A DNA stretch of 64,000 nucleotides from JBBDWJ01 sp963824095 (GCA_963824095.1 CAWGNS010000010.1:124001-188000); one strand, 5' to 3'. Shown: positions 50,352 to 57,975, counted from the stretch's first letter. Notes: generated from the sequence alone by a model not told the origin. A program made the numbers and translations.

Positions 50352-50440
50352 GCTGGAGTGGCGAAATTGGCAGACGCACTGGACTCAAAATCCAGCGCCC
50401 TTCACTGGGCATGAGGGTTCGACTCCCTCCTCCAGCACCA
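50352..50440 (+). tRNA. tRNA-Leu (anticodon CAA)
   Basis: GCTGGAG (50352-50358) pairs with CTCCAGC (50430-50436); discriminator A 50437 and an encoded CCA (50438-50440). The anticodon stem CTGGA/TCCAG encloses the loop CTCAAAA, giving anticodon CAA. The D-loop is GGCGAAATTGGCAGACGC-like, and a long variable arm (GCGCCCTTCACTGGGC) marks a class II leucine tRNA. T arm GAGGG-TTCGACT-CCCTC. Its 3' end faces the integrase gene 130 bases away. Confidence 0.97.
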
Positions 50441-50572
50441 ACTAACTATCTTTAGAATCATTGAGTTAAAACCTCTTCTTTCGTCTGTGCCAGAAACGTG
50501 CCACTTTTCTTACGGGCCGCGCGCTCAGTGCCCCGCGGCATCTACAGGACGATAAGCGCCGCACACCGATGC

Positions 50573-51727
50573 CTAGGAGATATACTTCCCCCTGGTCGAA
50601 TCGTCTCCCGCGGGAAGGCTCGCACCGTGGACCCGCTGCATAAGCGCTGTGATGCGTTCCTGTCGTGCCTGGGTCCATTTCGCGTAGTGCTTGCGAACGA
50701 TCGCCGGGCTGATGCCCAGCACGTCGGCTACGTCCTGCTCGGTGCCGCCCTTCACGAGGATGTCAGTGGCCAAAGTGTGCCGGAAACGATGACTGTGTGC
50801 ACCCTTGACTCCCGACAGCTCGAACACGCGCTGCAACGTCCGTTCCGCGACATTCACTGCCGAATGGACCGTTGATATCCCATTCCAGAAAAAGTGAGTT
50901 TGGGCCGGCTCGCCGCGTGGAGCAGGCAGGGTTTCAAGCGCCTGTTTCAACTCGGGATGCAGCGGCAAATACACCTGCTGGCCAGTCTTCTTTGTGTACA
51001 GCAGAAGCCGGTCGTCTCGGATGCGGTCGAGGGCCAACGTCGCAACATCGGAGATCCGAAGACCTGTGTAGCGCAGAGTCATCACCATGGCCCGCGCCCT
51101 GAGCCGCTCATACGCGGTTCGCCCGAATCGGTTGCACGCAGCAAGTATCCTGCCGACTTCTTCAGGTGTGTAGGGCTCCACGGGCGTCGGCTTCAGGTTT
51201 TTGGGCTTGGTGGCCCGCTTGGCCGGATTCTTGCGAATCCATTCCCGATCCCGGCAGTACTCGAAGAACTGCCGCAAGGTTTCGAGTTCCTTGACAGTGG
51301 TGATCTTCGAGAGCTTGCGACTGATGAGGTGGTCCTCGACGTACTCGACTGTGAACTCAGACAAGTACTCAATTCCGTTGGCAGCGGCATAGTCTTCAAG
51401 TTTCTCCATACGGAGAGTTCTTTTGGTGAGACTTGCTTCCGCCAGATAGTGGCCGTGCTTCACGAAAGCGGACGTCGCCTCCTTGATCGGCTTCATCGGT
51501 AGCGCGTCCGGGGATTCGATTTCGGCGAGGCGCTTAGCCGCCCGCTGGAGGTCACGAGTCTTGAGGCTACGCCGGTAGCGCCGATCGTTCAAAAACCCCT
51601 TGGCCCATAGCGGACAACTGCAATTGAGGTAGTCCTCCCCTTTGTGTCGATGACGGCATTGGGGGGTGTGGCGGCGTTTGAGTTTCAGCATGGCCGAATT
51701 GTACACCTGCCGTCGAGCTGCCCTCAT
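50573..51727 (-). CDS. Tyrosine recombinase (integrase)
   Basis: A 384-residue phage/island-type integrase. The N-terminus has a His/Cys cluster (HTPQCRHRHKGEDYLNCSCP), then the SAM-like core-binding domain and the catalytic domain: Arg in MTLRYTGLRISDVATLAL, Lys in LYTKKTGQQVYLPLH, H-x-x-R in AHSHRFRHTLATDIL, and the Tyr nucleophile in VRKHYAKWTQAR. The ATG at 51727 has AAGGAG eight bases upstream and overlaps the stop of the excisionase-like gene (ATGA). The gene's 3' end points at tRNA-Leu, the likely attachment site. Confidence 0.94.
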   Translation of the reverse strand: MRAARRQVYNSAMLKLKRRHTPQCRHRHKGEDYLNCSCPLWAKGFLNDRRYRRSLKTRDLQRAAKRLAEIESPDALPMKPIKEATSAFVKHGHYLAEASLTKRTLRMEKLEDYAAANGIEYLSEFTVEYVEDHLISRKLSKITTVKELETLRQFFEYCRDREWIRKNPAKRATKPKNLKPTPVEPYTPEEVGRILAACNRFGRTAYERLRARAMVMTLRYTGLRISDVATLALDRIRDDRLLLYTKKTGQQVYLPLHPELKQALETLPAPRGEPAQTHFFWNGISTVHSAVNVAERTLQRVFELSGVKGAHSHRFRHTLATDILVKGGTEQDVADVLGISPAIVRKHYAKWTQARQERITALMQRVHGASLPAGDDSTRGKYIS

Positions 51728-52023
51728 CGTGACCGCTCCTTGTGAACCCTCACCGCTACGGATTCAGGAATCCGCAGGCTCACGTAATCCCGCTTGCCGT
51801 CCCGCCGGTTGGCCTTGCCAATCTTCAGCACGCCGGGCTCATCCTGGAACATGCGCCGAACTGTGCTCTCGTCCAAGCCCCATAGCTCGCCGAGTTGCTT
51901 CGGGGTGTAGTGTGGCTCGAACGTGTGGAGTCCAGATTCTCGGAGATCAGCCAACGACGCATCGGGGGCGTGGCGCTCCTTCATCGCCCGCTGACGTTTC
52001 TCGAGGGTGCTGGCTCTGGCCAT
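51724..52023 (-). CDS. Excisionase-like small DNA-binding protein
   Basis: A 99-residue protein with a basic N-terminal helix (LEKRQRAMKERHAPDASLAD) and a MerR/excisionase-like winged HTH: YTPKQLGELWGLDESTVRRM followed by FQDEPGVLKIGKAN and a C-terminal strand-rich basic end. Its stop overlaps the integrase start by four bases, so the two are coupled. Recombination directionality factor or helix-turn-helix regulator of the integrase is inferred from context. Confidence 0.75.
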   Translation of the reverse strand: MARASTLEKRQRAMKERHAPDASLADLRESGLHTFEPHYTPKQLGELWGLDESTVRRMFQDEPGVLKIGKANRRDGKRDYVSLRIPESVAVRVHKERSR

Positions 52024-52175
52024 GATTCCAGCTAGTCTGTCTTCGAGGCTTGCTGCGCTCTACGTAGTTGCTCCTGTTGCAGAATCAAAACCGTCACGTT
52101 CCGCCAATCAATTCTCCCCGCATCCGACTGAAGAGATAGTCATGCAGATCCTCCCAATCTTCGCGGCTTCCGACA

Positions 52176-52261
52176 AGTGACACGAGTGACACAGCAGGAG
52201 CACTGACCTCTTACGCGAGCGCAAGAAGAATGAAACGCAGCCCTGTGTCACTTGTGTCACT
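52176..52261. repeat. GTGACAC direct repeats in inverted pairs
   Basis: AGTGACACGAGTGACACAG (52176-52194) is inverted, with one mismatch, as CTGTGTCACTTGTGTCACT (52243-52261), a 48-base loop. Each arm holds two tandem GTGACA(C) boxes, four in all, between the excisionase-like gene and the XRE gene. Candidate binding sites for the excisionase, integrase or repressor. Confidence 0.6.
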
Positions 52262-52340
52262 CGCCCTCGAAATCCTGAACGCTCACTCGCAAACCTATTC
52301 CATCCCACCTGCGCTTTCCCCCCGTCCCTACGTCTCAAAG

Positions 52341-52375
52341 GGCCTAACGGGCTGCCAGTACCGTTGGGCCTTTTT
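52341..52375 (+). terminator. Rho-independent terminator without an upstream plus-strand gene
   Basis: GGCCTAACGG (52341-52350), a ten-base loop, CCGTTGGGCC (52361-52370) and TTTTT (52371-52375): a textbook plus-strand terminator with one G-U pair. No plus-strand gene lies between the tRNA and this point, since the integrase and excisionase-like genes run the other way. Confidence 0.7.
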
Positions 52376-52434
52376 GCTGCCAGCCCGACCTCCCCAATCT
52401 TGGAGATCATTGGTACGGGTACGGTGTCCCTTCA

Positions 52435-52668
52435 TCAGTGGCGGCGTTTGTCTGCAATCCGGCGATCTCGAACAATCTCCAGGGCACCGAAGAGTTTTGC
52501 GACTTCCTTTTGAAAGGCTACCTCAATCGCTTCTGTCTCCAATTCGTTTAGTTGTTTGTCACCCAGCTCGTGCATGCAGATCTTGAAGCGTGACACTCCG
52601 GATAGTCTTGCGAGCCGACTCTGAGAAATCCTAAGCTGAGAACGACGTTCTTTTAGAGATATCGCCAT
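52435..52668 (-). CDS. Small XRE-type transcriptional regulator, 77 aa
   Basis: A single XRE HTH: MAISLKERRSQLRISQSRLA then RLSGVSRFKICMHELGDKQL, followed by a helical tail (AFQKEVAKLFGALEIVRDR). The size fits a phage-like or island repressor. It is divergent from the TPR-like gene, with a promoter and palindrome (52698-52719) between them, so autoregulation and control of the neighbour are likely. Base composition is lower in GC than the chromosomal part. ATG 52668 starts at the HTH; the longer frame (to 53067) overlaps the divergent gene and is not credible. Confidence 0.75.
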   Translation of the reverse strand: MAISLKERRSQLRISQSRLARLSGVSRFKICMHELGDKQLNELETEAIEVAFQKEVAKLFGALEIVRDRRIADKRRH

Positions 52669-52697
52669 AGCCGCAACAGTTGTAGCAAGCCATCGGG

Positions 52698-52719
52698 TAT
52701 AATGCAAAAGTGTTTTGCA
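52698..52719 (+). promoter_or_regulatory. -10 box with overlapping palindromic operator
   Basis: A perfect TATAAT (52698-52703) runs into TGCAAAA-GTG-TTTTGCA (52703-52719), a seven-base perfect inverted repeat, 15 bases before the TPR-like ATG (52735). No good -35 is seen at the right distance, suggesting an activator or an extended element. The divergent XRE protein is the obvious candidate to bind the palindrome. Confidence 0.6.
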
Positions 52720-52734
52720 ACATAGGTGTCGCAT

Positions 52735-53817
52735 ATGAAAAACGAATATTATGAGCGCTTTGCAATCCACATCTTGAGTGATCTGGCAGAGCGACGTGAC
52801 GAAGATGGCGCGGTCATGCAGCGTGGAGAGAGGCGGACGAGAGTTGCGGACGGGGAACAACGGAGGGTTCCGCTTAGGGGCGAAAGTGTTTGCTATGTGG
52901 GCGTAGAGCCCGGCCGCGGTTCGGACTCGTCCCTGCGTTTGACGATGGCTGTCACAGCGTTCGAGAAAGCCTACCAGGAAACGCACCGAAGGAGCCGAGG
53001 TGGCAATTGGGATGGTTGCGTTCGGACTGCCGAACTCATCCTGGAGGGCGATCGAAAGGGCTGGCAACCCTACAAGCGACTAAGGTTGAGGTTTCTTGTT
53101 GGAAAGCGTGGTGCAAAACGGCCGTCCGGTAAAGTGTCGCGAAAGCAGAGGAAGAAGCAGATACCTAGACCAAGAACAGTCGTTCGGCCGACAGAAGAGG
53201 GTAGAGAACGGTTTCGCGAATTGGATGCCCTAATAGCAGCGGGAGGCCAGTCTTCGACGCGCCAGCAAACGTCAGTGGCACCAGGGGTATTCCGCTTGGC
53301 CAAGATAGTACGAAGCCAAGTTGAGCGGTTCCGACGTAAGCACTCAGACTGGCGGCGATCGTTCGATTTGAGATTCAGCGCCTTTCGATATGACCATTGC
53401 AGAGATGATCAATGGTATCGGGAACAGGAACTCATCTATCGGTCAAGACTCCATAGCGCGGAGGCAGGTTCGTTTATGAACACGATAGCCATCGAAGCCG
53501 CTAACCTCGCTGTTTTGTGCCATGAGCAAGGGAAGTACCCGGAAGCACAAGCTATCTATTTGAAGGCACGAGACGCTTGGGCGGTAGCAACGACTGCCGG
53601 TGATGTACGTCGAGGCATCGCACTGAAATGGATAGATGTCCAAATTGCGAACTGCATCGAACATAATCTTCCCGAGCCAAGGCCTGGGTATCGCCTGCCG
53701 CAGACCGAAGGAAGCACCTTCAATCTCCAGTTGCGTTTGAACCCGGCAGCAAGGGAGATGCCTCACGTCACCTCACGTGTAGTGAGCCCTTCCAATGTCT
53801 CACCGCACACAAATTGA
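52735..53817 (+). CDS. Island cargo protein with TPR-like C-terminal half, about 360 aa
   Basis: Function unknown. The N-terminus is charged (NEYYERFAIHILSDLAERRD), the middle is very basic (KRPSGKVSRKQRKKQIPRPR at about 125-145), and the C-terminal half has helix pairs with TPR-like spacing: SFMNTIAIEAANLAVLCHEQ then GKYPEAQAIYLKARDAWAVA. No catalytic motif is recognised. It uses ATG 52735 (or GTG 52726) and is driven from the palindrome-bearing promoter shared with a divergent XRE regulator. As the only intact cargo of the tRNA-Leu element it is a candidate for a defence or regulatory role, which is inference. Confidence 0.6.
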   Translation: MKNEYYERFAIHILSDLAERRDEDGAVMQRGERRTRVADGEQRRVPLRGESVCYVGVEPGRGSDSSLRLTMAVTAFEKAYQETHRRSRGGNWDGCVRTAELILEGDRKGWQPYKRLRLRFLVGKRGAKRPSGKVSRKQRKKQIPRPRTVVRPTEEGRERFRELDALIAAGGQSSTRQQTSVAPGVFRLAKIVRSQVERFRRKHSDWRRSFDLRFSAFRYDHCRDDQWYREQELIYRSRLHSAEAGSFMNTIAIEAANLAVLCHEQGKYPEAQAIYLKARDAWAVATTAGDVRRGIALKWIDVQIANCIEHNLPEPRPGYRLPQTEGSTFNLQLRLNPAAREMPHVTSRVVSPSNVSPHTN

Positions 53818-54204
53818 GCGGGCTAGATTACGGGCGGACACGGCCGGAGTTAGTCATTGGAACCCGGGAGGTGCCCTCGTCAGCAGCCCTTAAGAGTTTT
53901 TGTAGGACCGTTGTTGGTGGGCAACGTATCTGCATGTATATAGCACTATTACATCTTGTGGGCTTGGCCCAAGTGTTGGCGCGATGGGCACCTATCCTTT
54001 TGGGATGGGCCAACGCCGACCGAGGTGTTAGATGGGCTTGGGGCGCCCCCATCCCAGCCCCCGTGCTGCAGCTTTTGGAACGCGTCTGCGAGGCTTCCAG
54101 GCCACAGGCCGGGTATTACGGGGTCAAGCCCCCTGCCGGGCGCGTCTCCGGTTCCCGGAAATTCAGTCGCCGGAACTGGGGGCTTGGCCGACGCTGGGAT
54201 GGAT

Positions 54205-54283
54205 TTTTCCCGGGGAAAAAGCGGGCAGAGGGCAACGCGATTCCCCGTGGGTCCGGGCTGGTCACGAATTTTCCCGGGGAAAA
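54205..54283. repeat. Two copies of TTTTCCCGGGGAAAA
   Basis: Near-identical palindromes at 54205-54219 (TTTTCCCGGGGAAAA inside a longer T5/A5 form) and 54269-54283 are 64 bases apart. They lie in the stretch 53818-54365, where I see no supportable gene. Confidence 0.65.
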
Positions 54284-54365
54284 TACCCGTACCCCTGTGA
54301 GCTGTTCGAGGGGCTGAGGGGTGACTGGCAAGCTTCTGCGCGCCCGAGTTCTCGTTCCGGAGGTC

Positions 54366-54610
54366 CTAGGTCTCCCGCCGTACCGCACGCGGATCTTTGT
54401 CTTCGCGAAGGCTCACGAAACGCGAGTGCCGCAGGTAGCTGTCGGGGGTCCATTCTGCAAACTCGAACTGCCCGACGAGTACGGGCTCAACCCAACGGCA
54501 CTCAGCCATTTTCGCGGCGGTAAGGCCCTGCCCCCACCGGCCGCCTTTGGGTTCTGGCAGATTCGCAAATGGACACTCGACAGTCTCCAGCCCGACTAGC
54601 CTCTTGTAGC
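54366..54610 (-). pseudogene. ATP-dependent DNA ligase (LigD-like), 3' fragment
   Basis: The minus frame ending at TAG 54366-54368 reads GLETVECPFANLPEPKGGRW, GQGLTAAKMAECRWVEPVLV, GQFEFAEWTPDSYLRHSRFV and SLREDKDPRAVRRE: the OB-fold end of LigD-type ATP-dependent DNA ligases. Homology starts abruptly at about 54605; upstream sequence in the same frame is unrelated. The preceding part of the same ligase lies at 55598-55851 on the same strand, so the gene has been split by about 1 kb of insertion. Confidence 0.85.
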
Positions 54611-54891
54611 TCATGGGGATTGATGCCGGCCGACTACACGGATATCTGGATTGTCTCCAGATCCCCGACGATTCACCCGGCCGCCGGAGTTCGGTGCTGG
54701 AGCGCACGGCCACCATACGGACTTGTGGCAGTCGCCGCGTTCATGAACCGAGCCGAAGCCGGGGAAGGTGGGCTGGGAGCTGGATGAGGCCAGGGTACCG
54801 AAAAGACTCCAGCAGAGCACTTCTCAAGCCGCCGTGACGTCCACACTTGCGGATGCCCCAGTTGTGTAGGACCGGTCCACAGAATGATACA

Positions 54892-54914
54892 GTAGAAGAT
54901 CTACACAATCTACA
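54892..54914 (+). promoter_or_regulatory. Candidate PadR operator
   Basis: GTAGA-AGA-TCTAC (54892-54904) is an inverted repeat, followed by a second ATCTACA at 54908-54914 directly before the padR coding start. PadR repressors usually bind such short inverted repeats at their own promoter. AT-rich context. Confidence 0.4.
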
Positions 54915-55255
54915 TAGACAATAAAAAAGATTCACGCTTCGATCTCCTACAGGGCACGCTCGACTTGATGATCCTGCGGACGCTACTTTTCGGGCCGTCG
55001 CACGGGCACGCCATCGCGCAACATATCCGCGCGGCGTCGGACGGTGTGCTGACGGTGGAGACAGGGTCGTTGTATCCGGCGCTCCACCGGCTGGAAGCGC
55101 GCGGCTGGGTCGATGCCGAGTGGAGCCTTTCCGACAAAGGGAAAAGGGCCAAGTTTTATAAGCTGACGCGCACGGGGCGGAAGCAACTCACGGCCGAGCA
55201 ATCGAAGTGGAACGAGCTATCGGCGGCGGTGGCGCGGGTGTTGCGACCGGCCTAA
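54914..55255 (+). CDS. PadR-family transcriptional regulator (start codon ATA or truncated)
   Basis: The frame reads ATA-GAC-AAT then KKDSRFDLLQGTLDLMILRT, GPSHGHAIAQHIRAASDGVL, ETGSLYPALHRLEARGWVDA and GKRAKFYKLTRTGRKQLTAE: the complete PadR winged-helix pattern, beginning exactly as PadR proteins do (M-x-x-K-x-D-x-x-x-L-L-Q-G-T-L-D-L). But ATA occupies the ATG position; the first ordinary starts are TTG 54965/ATG 54968, which would cut off helix 1. In Acidobacteria such genes precede ADOP-type permeases, and here only the permease tail remains (55264). Possibly inactive. Confidence 0.7.
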   Translation: MDNKKDSRFDLLQGTLDLMILRTLLFGPSHGHAIAQHIRAASDGVLTVETGSLYPALHRLEARGWVDAEWSLSDKGKRAKFYKLTRTGRKQLTAEQSKWNELSAAVARVLRPA

Positions 55256-55263
55256 AGACGGAG

Positions 55264-55449
55264 AAACGGATAGGGGCGCTGGCGGTGCGGAAGTTGCTGA
55301 CGGGTCTGCTATTCGGCGTGGCACCCAACGACCCGATACAGATCTTCGGGGTGGCGTTAGTCCTTGCCACTGCAACGATGGTGGCGGCCTGTCTGGCCAC
55401 GTGGCGTGCCGCGCGTCTCGACCCCGCAACGGTGTTGCGCGAGCAGTGA
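55264..55449 (+). pseudogene. C-terminal remnant of an ADOP/MacB-like ABC permease
   Basis: Sixty codons beginning about 8 bases after the padR stop read LLTGLLFGVAPNDPIQIFGV, ATATMVAACLATWRAARLDP and ATVLREQ: the last membrane helices and the R-A-A-R-x-D-P-x-x-x-L-R-E end of FtsX/MacB-type permeases. A full gene would have about 800 codons, so more than 90 percent is missing, deleted precisely between the padR stop and the permease tail. Confidence 0.8.
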
Positions 55450-55597
55450 GCGGGAGTCAGGCCGCCGTTCAGAATTCTTCCTGCTGCGCAGCTAGTCCCT
55501 TCACGCTAGCCACAGCCCCAAAGCCGAAGGCGCACAAAAGCCCGACCGATCCCGACCCATCGACTGTCCAATCGTGGCGATCCGATTGTAGAAGCTG

Positions 55598-55851
55598 TTT
55601 CCCGCGAGTGAGGGGTGAAGCCGTTGCGAGTGCGGGCTGCGGAGTCGGTCGCCTTCGTAGTAGCCGAAGATGAGGGCATCGAAGTTCTTGTGGCTCGGGG
55701 TGTAGCCGCCGATCACGAATTCCTGGCTCGGATTGATGCGCATCTTGAGCCATGCACCAGAGCGCAGACCTGGTTCATAAGCGCTATCCACACGTTTGGC
55801 GACGAGCCCCTCGAACCGGTAGGCGCGCTCCATTCCGGCGAGCAGTCCTTC
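55598..55851 (-). pseudogene. ATP-dependent DNA ligase (LigD-like), central fragment
   Basis: After an in-frame TAA at about 55852-55854 the minus frame reads MERAYRFEGLVAKRVDSAYE, PGLRSGAWLKMRINPSQEFV and IGGYTPSHKNFDALIFGYYE, containing ligase motifs IV (EGLVAKR) and V (WLKMR). After GDRL a frameshift moves the homology (ARTRNGFTPHSRE) to another frame until about 55598. The next expected ligase residues are found at 54605, on the far side of the padR/permease segment. The 5' part with the nucleotidyl Lys motif is absent. Confidence 0.85.
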
Positions 55852-56259
55852 TTAGTGTTTGACAGGATTGACGTCATTGGGGCAATTCCAGGTTGCGCCG
55901 TACCGAAAACTTCGGCTGGATCGTGAAGAAGGACCAGGAGGGTCAACCCGGCCGCGTGGAGTTCTCCGCGCGAGAAGGCGGCCTTGAACCTGAGCTAGTG
56001 ATTCTACTTCAACCCTGATAGGCCGTCCCAAGCGTTGGCCATGCGCTGAGCGCGTGCGGACCGCATGACGCCAGAGACCAGCCAACGTCGTAGTGGAGTT
56101 ACCGACTGCCAAGGCTCAGTTGCAGGGGCACGCCACCTCTCGCGTCCGCAGTGCCGCCCTATTCATGTTGCAGAGCCACGGACCGGATCGATGCGAGACG
56201 CGCGGTGGCCGGAACGAAACACGCCAGGGCGGCATCGCCCGAACCCACTCCAATATGCC

Positions 56260-56607
56260 ATGGCGTTCGGTTTCCCCAACGAGGAAAAGGAGAACTTGTA
56301 CGAAGGCGCGGGCTATCGAGTTACGATGCCGTGCGCTCACGCTGTGGCCCAAGGCATGGGTGGCGATACCCATTTTTTTCCGCGCTTAATGATGAGCCGA
56401 CCGGTTTTTTGGTCAACGGCGGATCGCTTCGGATTGCTCGGCATCATCTACGAAGGAAACGGCACCCGGGTAGCAGACGACTTCATACAGAGCCCACGCA
56501 TTCACTTTTTCGTGGACCGCTGCGACTACGATGAATTCTCCCGATGGGTCGCGGGCCTAGACCTCAAGAACACGCCCGAAACGACGATAACGCCCGTTCG
56601 TGTTTAG
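56260..56607 (+). CDS. Hypothetical protein, 115 aa
   Basis: From ATG 56260 the frame gives a soluble protein with MAFGFPNEEKENLYEGAGYR, AQGMGGDTHFFPRLMMSRPV and a C-terminal segment RIHFFVDRCDYDEFSRWVAG. Codon use has moderate third-position GC and the sequence is protein-like, but no family is recognised. It sits between the ligase fragment and the ISL3 element, about 60 bases before the latter's left end, and may be another truncated cargo gene. The 400 bases upstream (55855-56259) hold no intact gene; a plus-strand fragment near 55900-56019 reads GRVEFSAREGGLEPELVILL and stops. Confidence 0.4.
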   Translation: MAFGFPNEEKENLYEGAGYRVTMPCAHAVAQGMGGDTHFFPRLMMSRPVFWSTADRFGLLGIIYEGNGTRVADDFIQSPRIHFFVDRCDYDEFSRWVAGLDLKNTPETTITPVRV

Positions 56608-56665
56608 TAATGCACTGATTGGATTGTCGGCATGTCGGAGATGTGGACTCCCGCCCTATTTCTTT

Positions 56666-57975
56666 GGGAATTCCGGGTTTGTAGTGAGTGGACGAGGGGC
56701 TCCCCGGGGAGCATGCGACAATTCCGGGGATGCAAGATCGGGAACTTTATCGACGCATCCTCGGGATCGAGGCTCCCTGGTACGTGGATTCGGTGGAGTT
56801 GAAGCTGGAGGACGGAGAGGTCCACGTTCGACTGGCGCACCAGGACAACATCGCTTGGCCGTGTCCGGAATGCGGAGCGGCGTGCCAGCTTTACGACCAT
56901 CAGCCAGAGCGGCAGTGGCGGCACCTGGATACTTGCCAATATCGTACGATCCTGCACGCCGAGCCGCCGCGCAGCGAATGCCCCGAGCACGGCGTGCGGG
57001 TAGTGAAACTGGCGTGGGCGGAGCCGTCCAGCCGCTTCGAGGCGCTGTTTGAAGCGCTGGCGATCGCACGGCTGAAGGCAGCCAGCCAAAAAGCAGTGGC
57101 CGGGCTGTTGCGACTGAGCTGGGACGAAATCCACGGCATCATGGAGCGAGCGGTGAAGCGTGGATTGCAGCGGCGCCAAGCCGAGCCGGTTCCCCAGATC
57201 GGTGTCGATGAGAAGGCGTATCGCAAGGGCCATAGCTATCTGACCCTGGTCAACGATCTGGCGCGGGGCCGGGTGCTATACATATCCCAGGACCGCAAAC
57301 AAAGCAGCCTGGACGGATTCTGGGGAACCCTGACGTCGGAGCAAATCAGCAGCATCGCAGCGGTCGCCATGGACATGTGGGCCCCCTACCTCGCCTCGGC
57401 ACGGGAGCACCTGCCGCAGGCGGATGACAAAATCGTCTTTGACAAGTTTCACATCGCCAAACATCTGGGGGAAGCGGTGGACAAAGTGCGGAGGAAGGAG
57501 AACAAGATCCTGCGCGCGGCCGGAGACGACACGCTGGCGGGAACGCGCTACGACTGGCTGCGGCATCCCGCTCGGATGGAGCCTAAAGACCGGCGAGCCT
57601 TTGCAGCCCTGCGAGACAGCGGCTTGAAGACGGCGCGGGCCTGGGCTTTGAAGGAAACAATGATGGCGTTTTTCGACTACCGCTACGAGCGACCAGCCCG
57701 CAAGCACTTTCGATGGTGGCACAACTGGGCGGCCCGCAGCCGCTTGCAACCGATGATAGAAGTGGGGCGGATGCTGAAGCGACGGTTTGCCAACATCGTG
57801 ACCTACCTGCGTCACCGCGTTACCAACGCCACCAGCGAATCCTTGAATGCGAAGATTCAATGGGTCAAGTACACCGCCCGGGGATTCCGGAACAAACAGA
57901 ACTTCGTCAACGCCATCTACTTCCACTGCGGCGGCCTCAACCTCGCTCCTTAAACACTAAAATACCGGAAGAGCC
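56666..57975 (+). mobile_element. ISL3-family insertion sequence
   Basis: Imperfect inverted ends: GGGAATTCCGGGTTTGTAGT at 56666 and, reading inward from 57975, GGCTCTTCCGGTATTTTAGT (about 14 of 20 match). The single transposase gene fills the element. Flanking eight-base duplications could not be found, suggesting later rearrangement. The sequence just left of it (TTGTCGGCATGTCGGAGATG at about 56623) is echoed right of it at about 58121 (TTGTCGGCATCTCGCGGATG). Confidence 0.8.
56730..57953 (+). CDS. ISL3-family transposase
   Basis: About 407 residues. N-terminal zinc-finger (WPCPECGAACQLYDHQ with C-x-x-C, later RSECPEHGVRVV), then the helix-turn-helix-like SQKAVAGLLRLSWDEIHGIM and the DDE core: first Asp in PQIGVDEKAYRKGHSYLTLV, second in IVFDKFHIAKHLGEAVDKVR, and Glu in TNATSESLNAKIQWVKYTAR. 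It ends FRNKQNFVNAIYFHCGGLNL, typical of ISL3. ATG 56730 fits the family start. It looks intact. Confidence 0.95.
   Translation: MQDRELYRRILGIEAPWYVDSVELKLEDGEVHVRLAHQDNIAWPCPECGAACQLYDHQPERQWRHLDTCQYRTILHAEPPRSECPEHGVRVVKLAWAEPSSRFEALFEALAIARLKAASQKAVAGLLRLSWDEIHGIMERAVKRGLQRRQAEPVPQIGVDEKAYRKGHSYLTLVNDLARGRVLYISQDRKQSSLDGFWGTLTSEQISSIAAVAMDMWAPYLASAREHLPQADDKIVFDKFHIAKHLGEAVDKVRRKENKILRAAGDDTLAGTRYDWLRHPARMEPKDRRAFAALRDSGLKTARAWALKETMMAFFDYRYERPARKHFRWWHNWAARSRLQPMIEVGRMLKRRFANIVTYLRHRVTNATSESLNAKIQWVKYTARGFRNKQNFVNAIYFHCGGLNLAP

Noticed and set aside
54321..54599. Plus-strand frame of 92 codons with good third-position GC
   Set aside because: At first it looked like a small real gene, but the opposite strand encodes the conserved C-terminus of a LigD-type ligase; the plus frame is its mirror.
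56666..57975. Target-site duplication of the ISL3 element
   Set aside because: The eight bases on the left and right of the inferred ends do not match, so no duplication is claimed.
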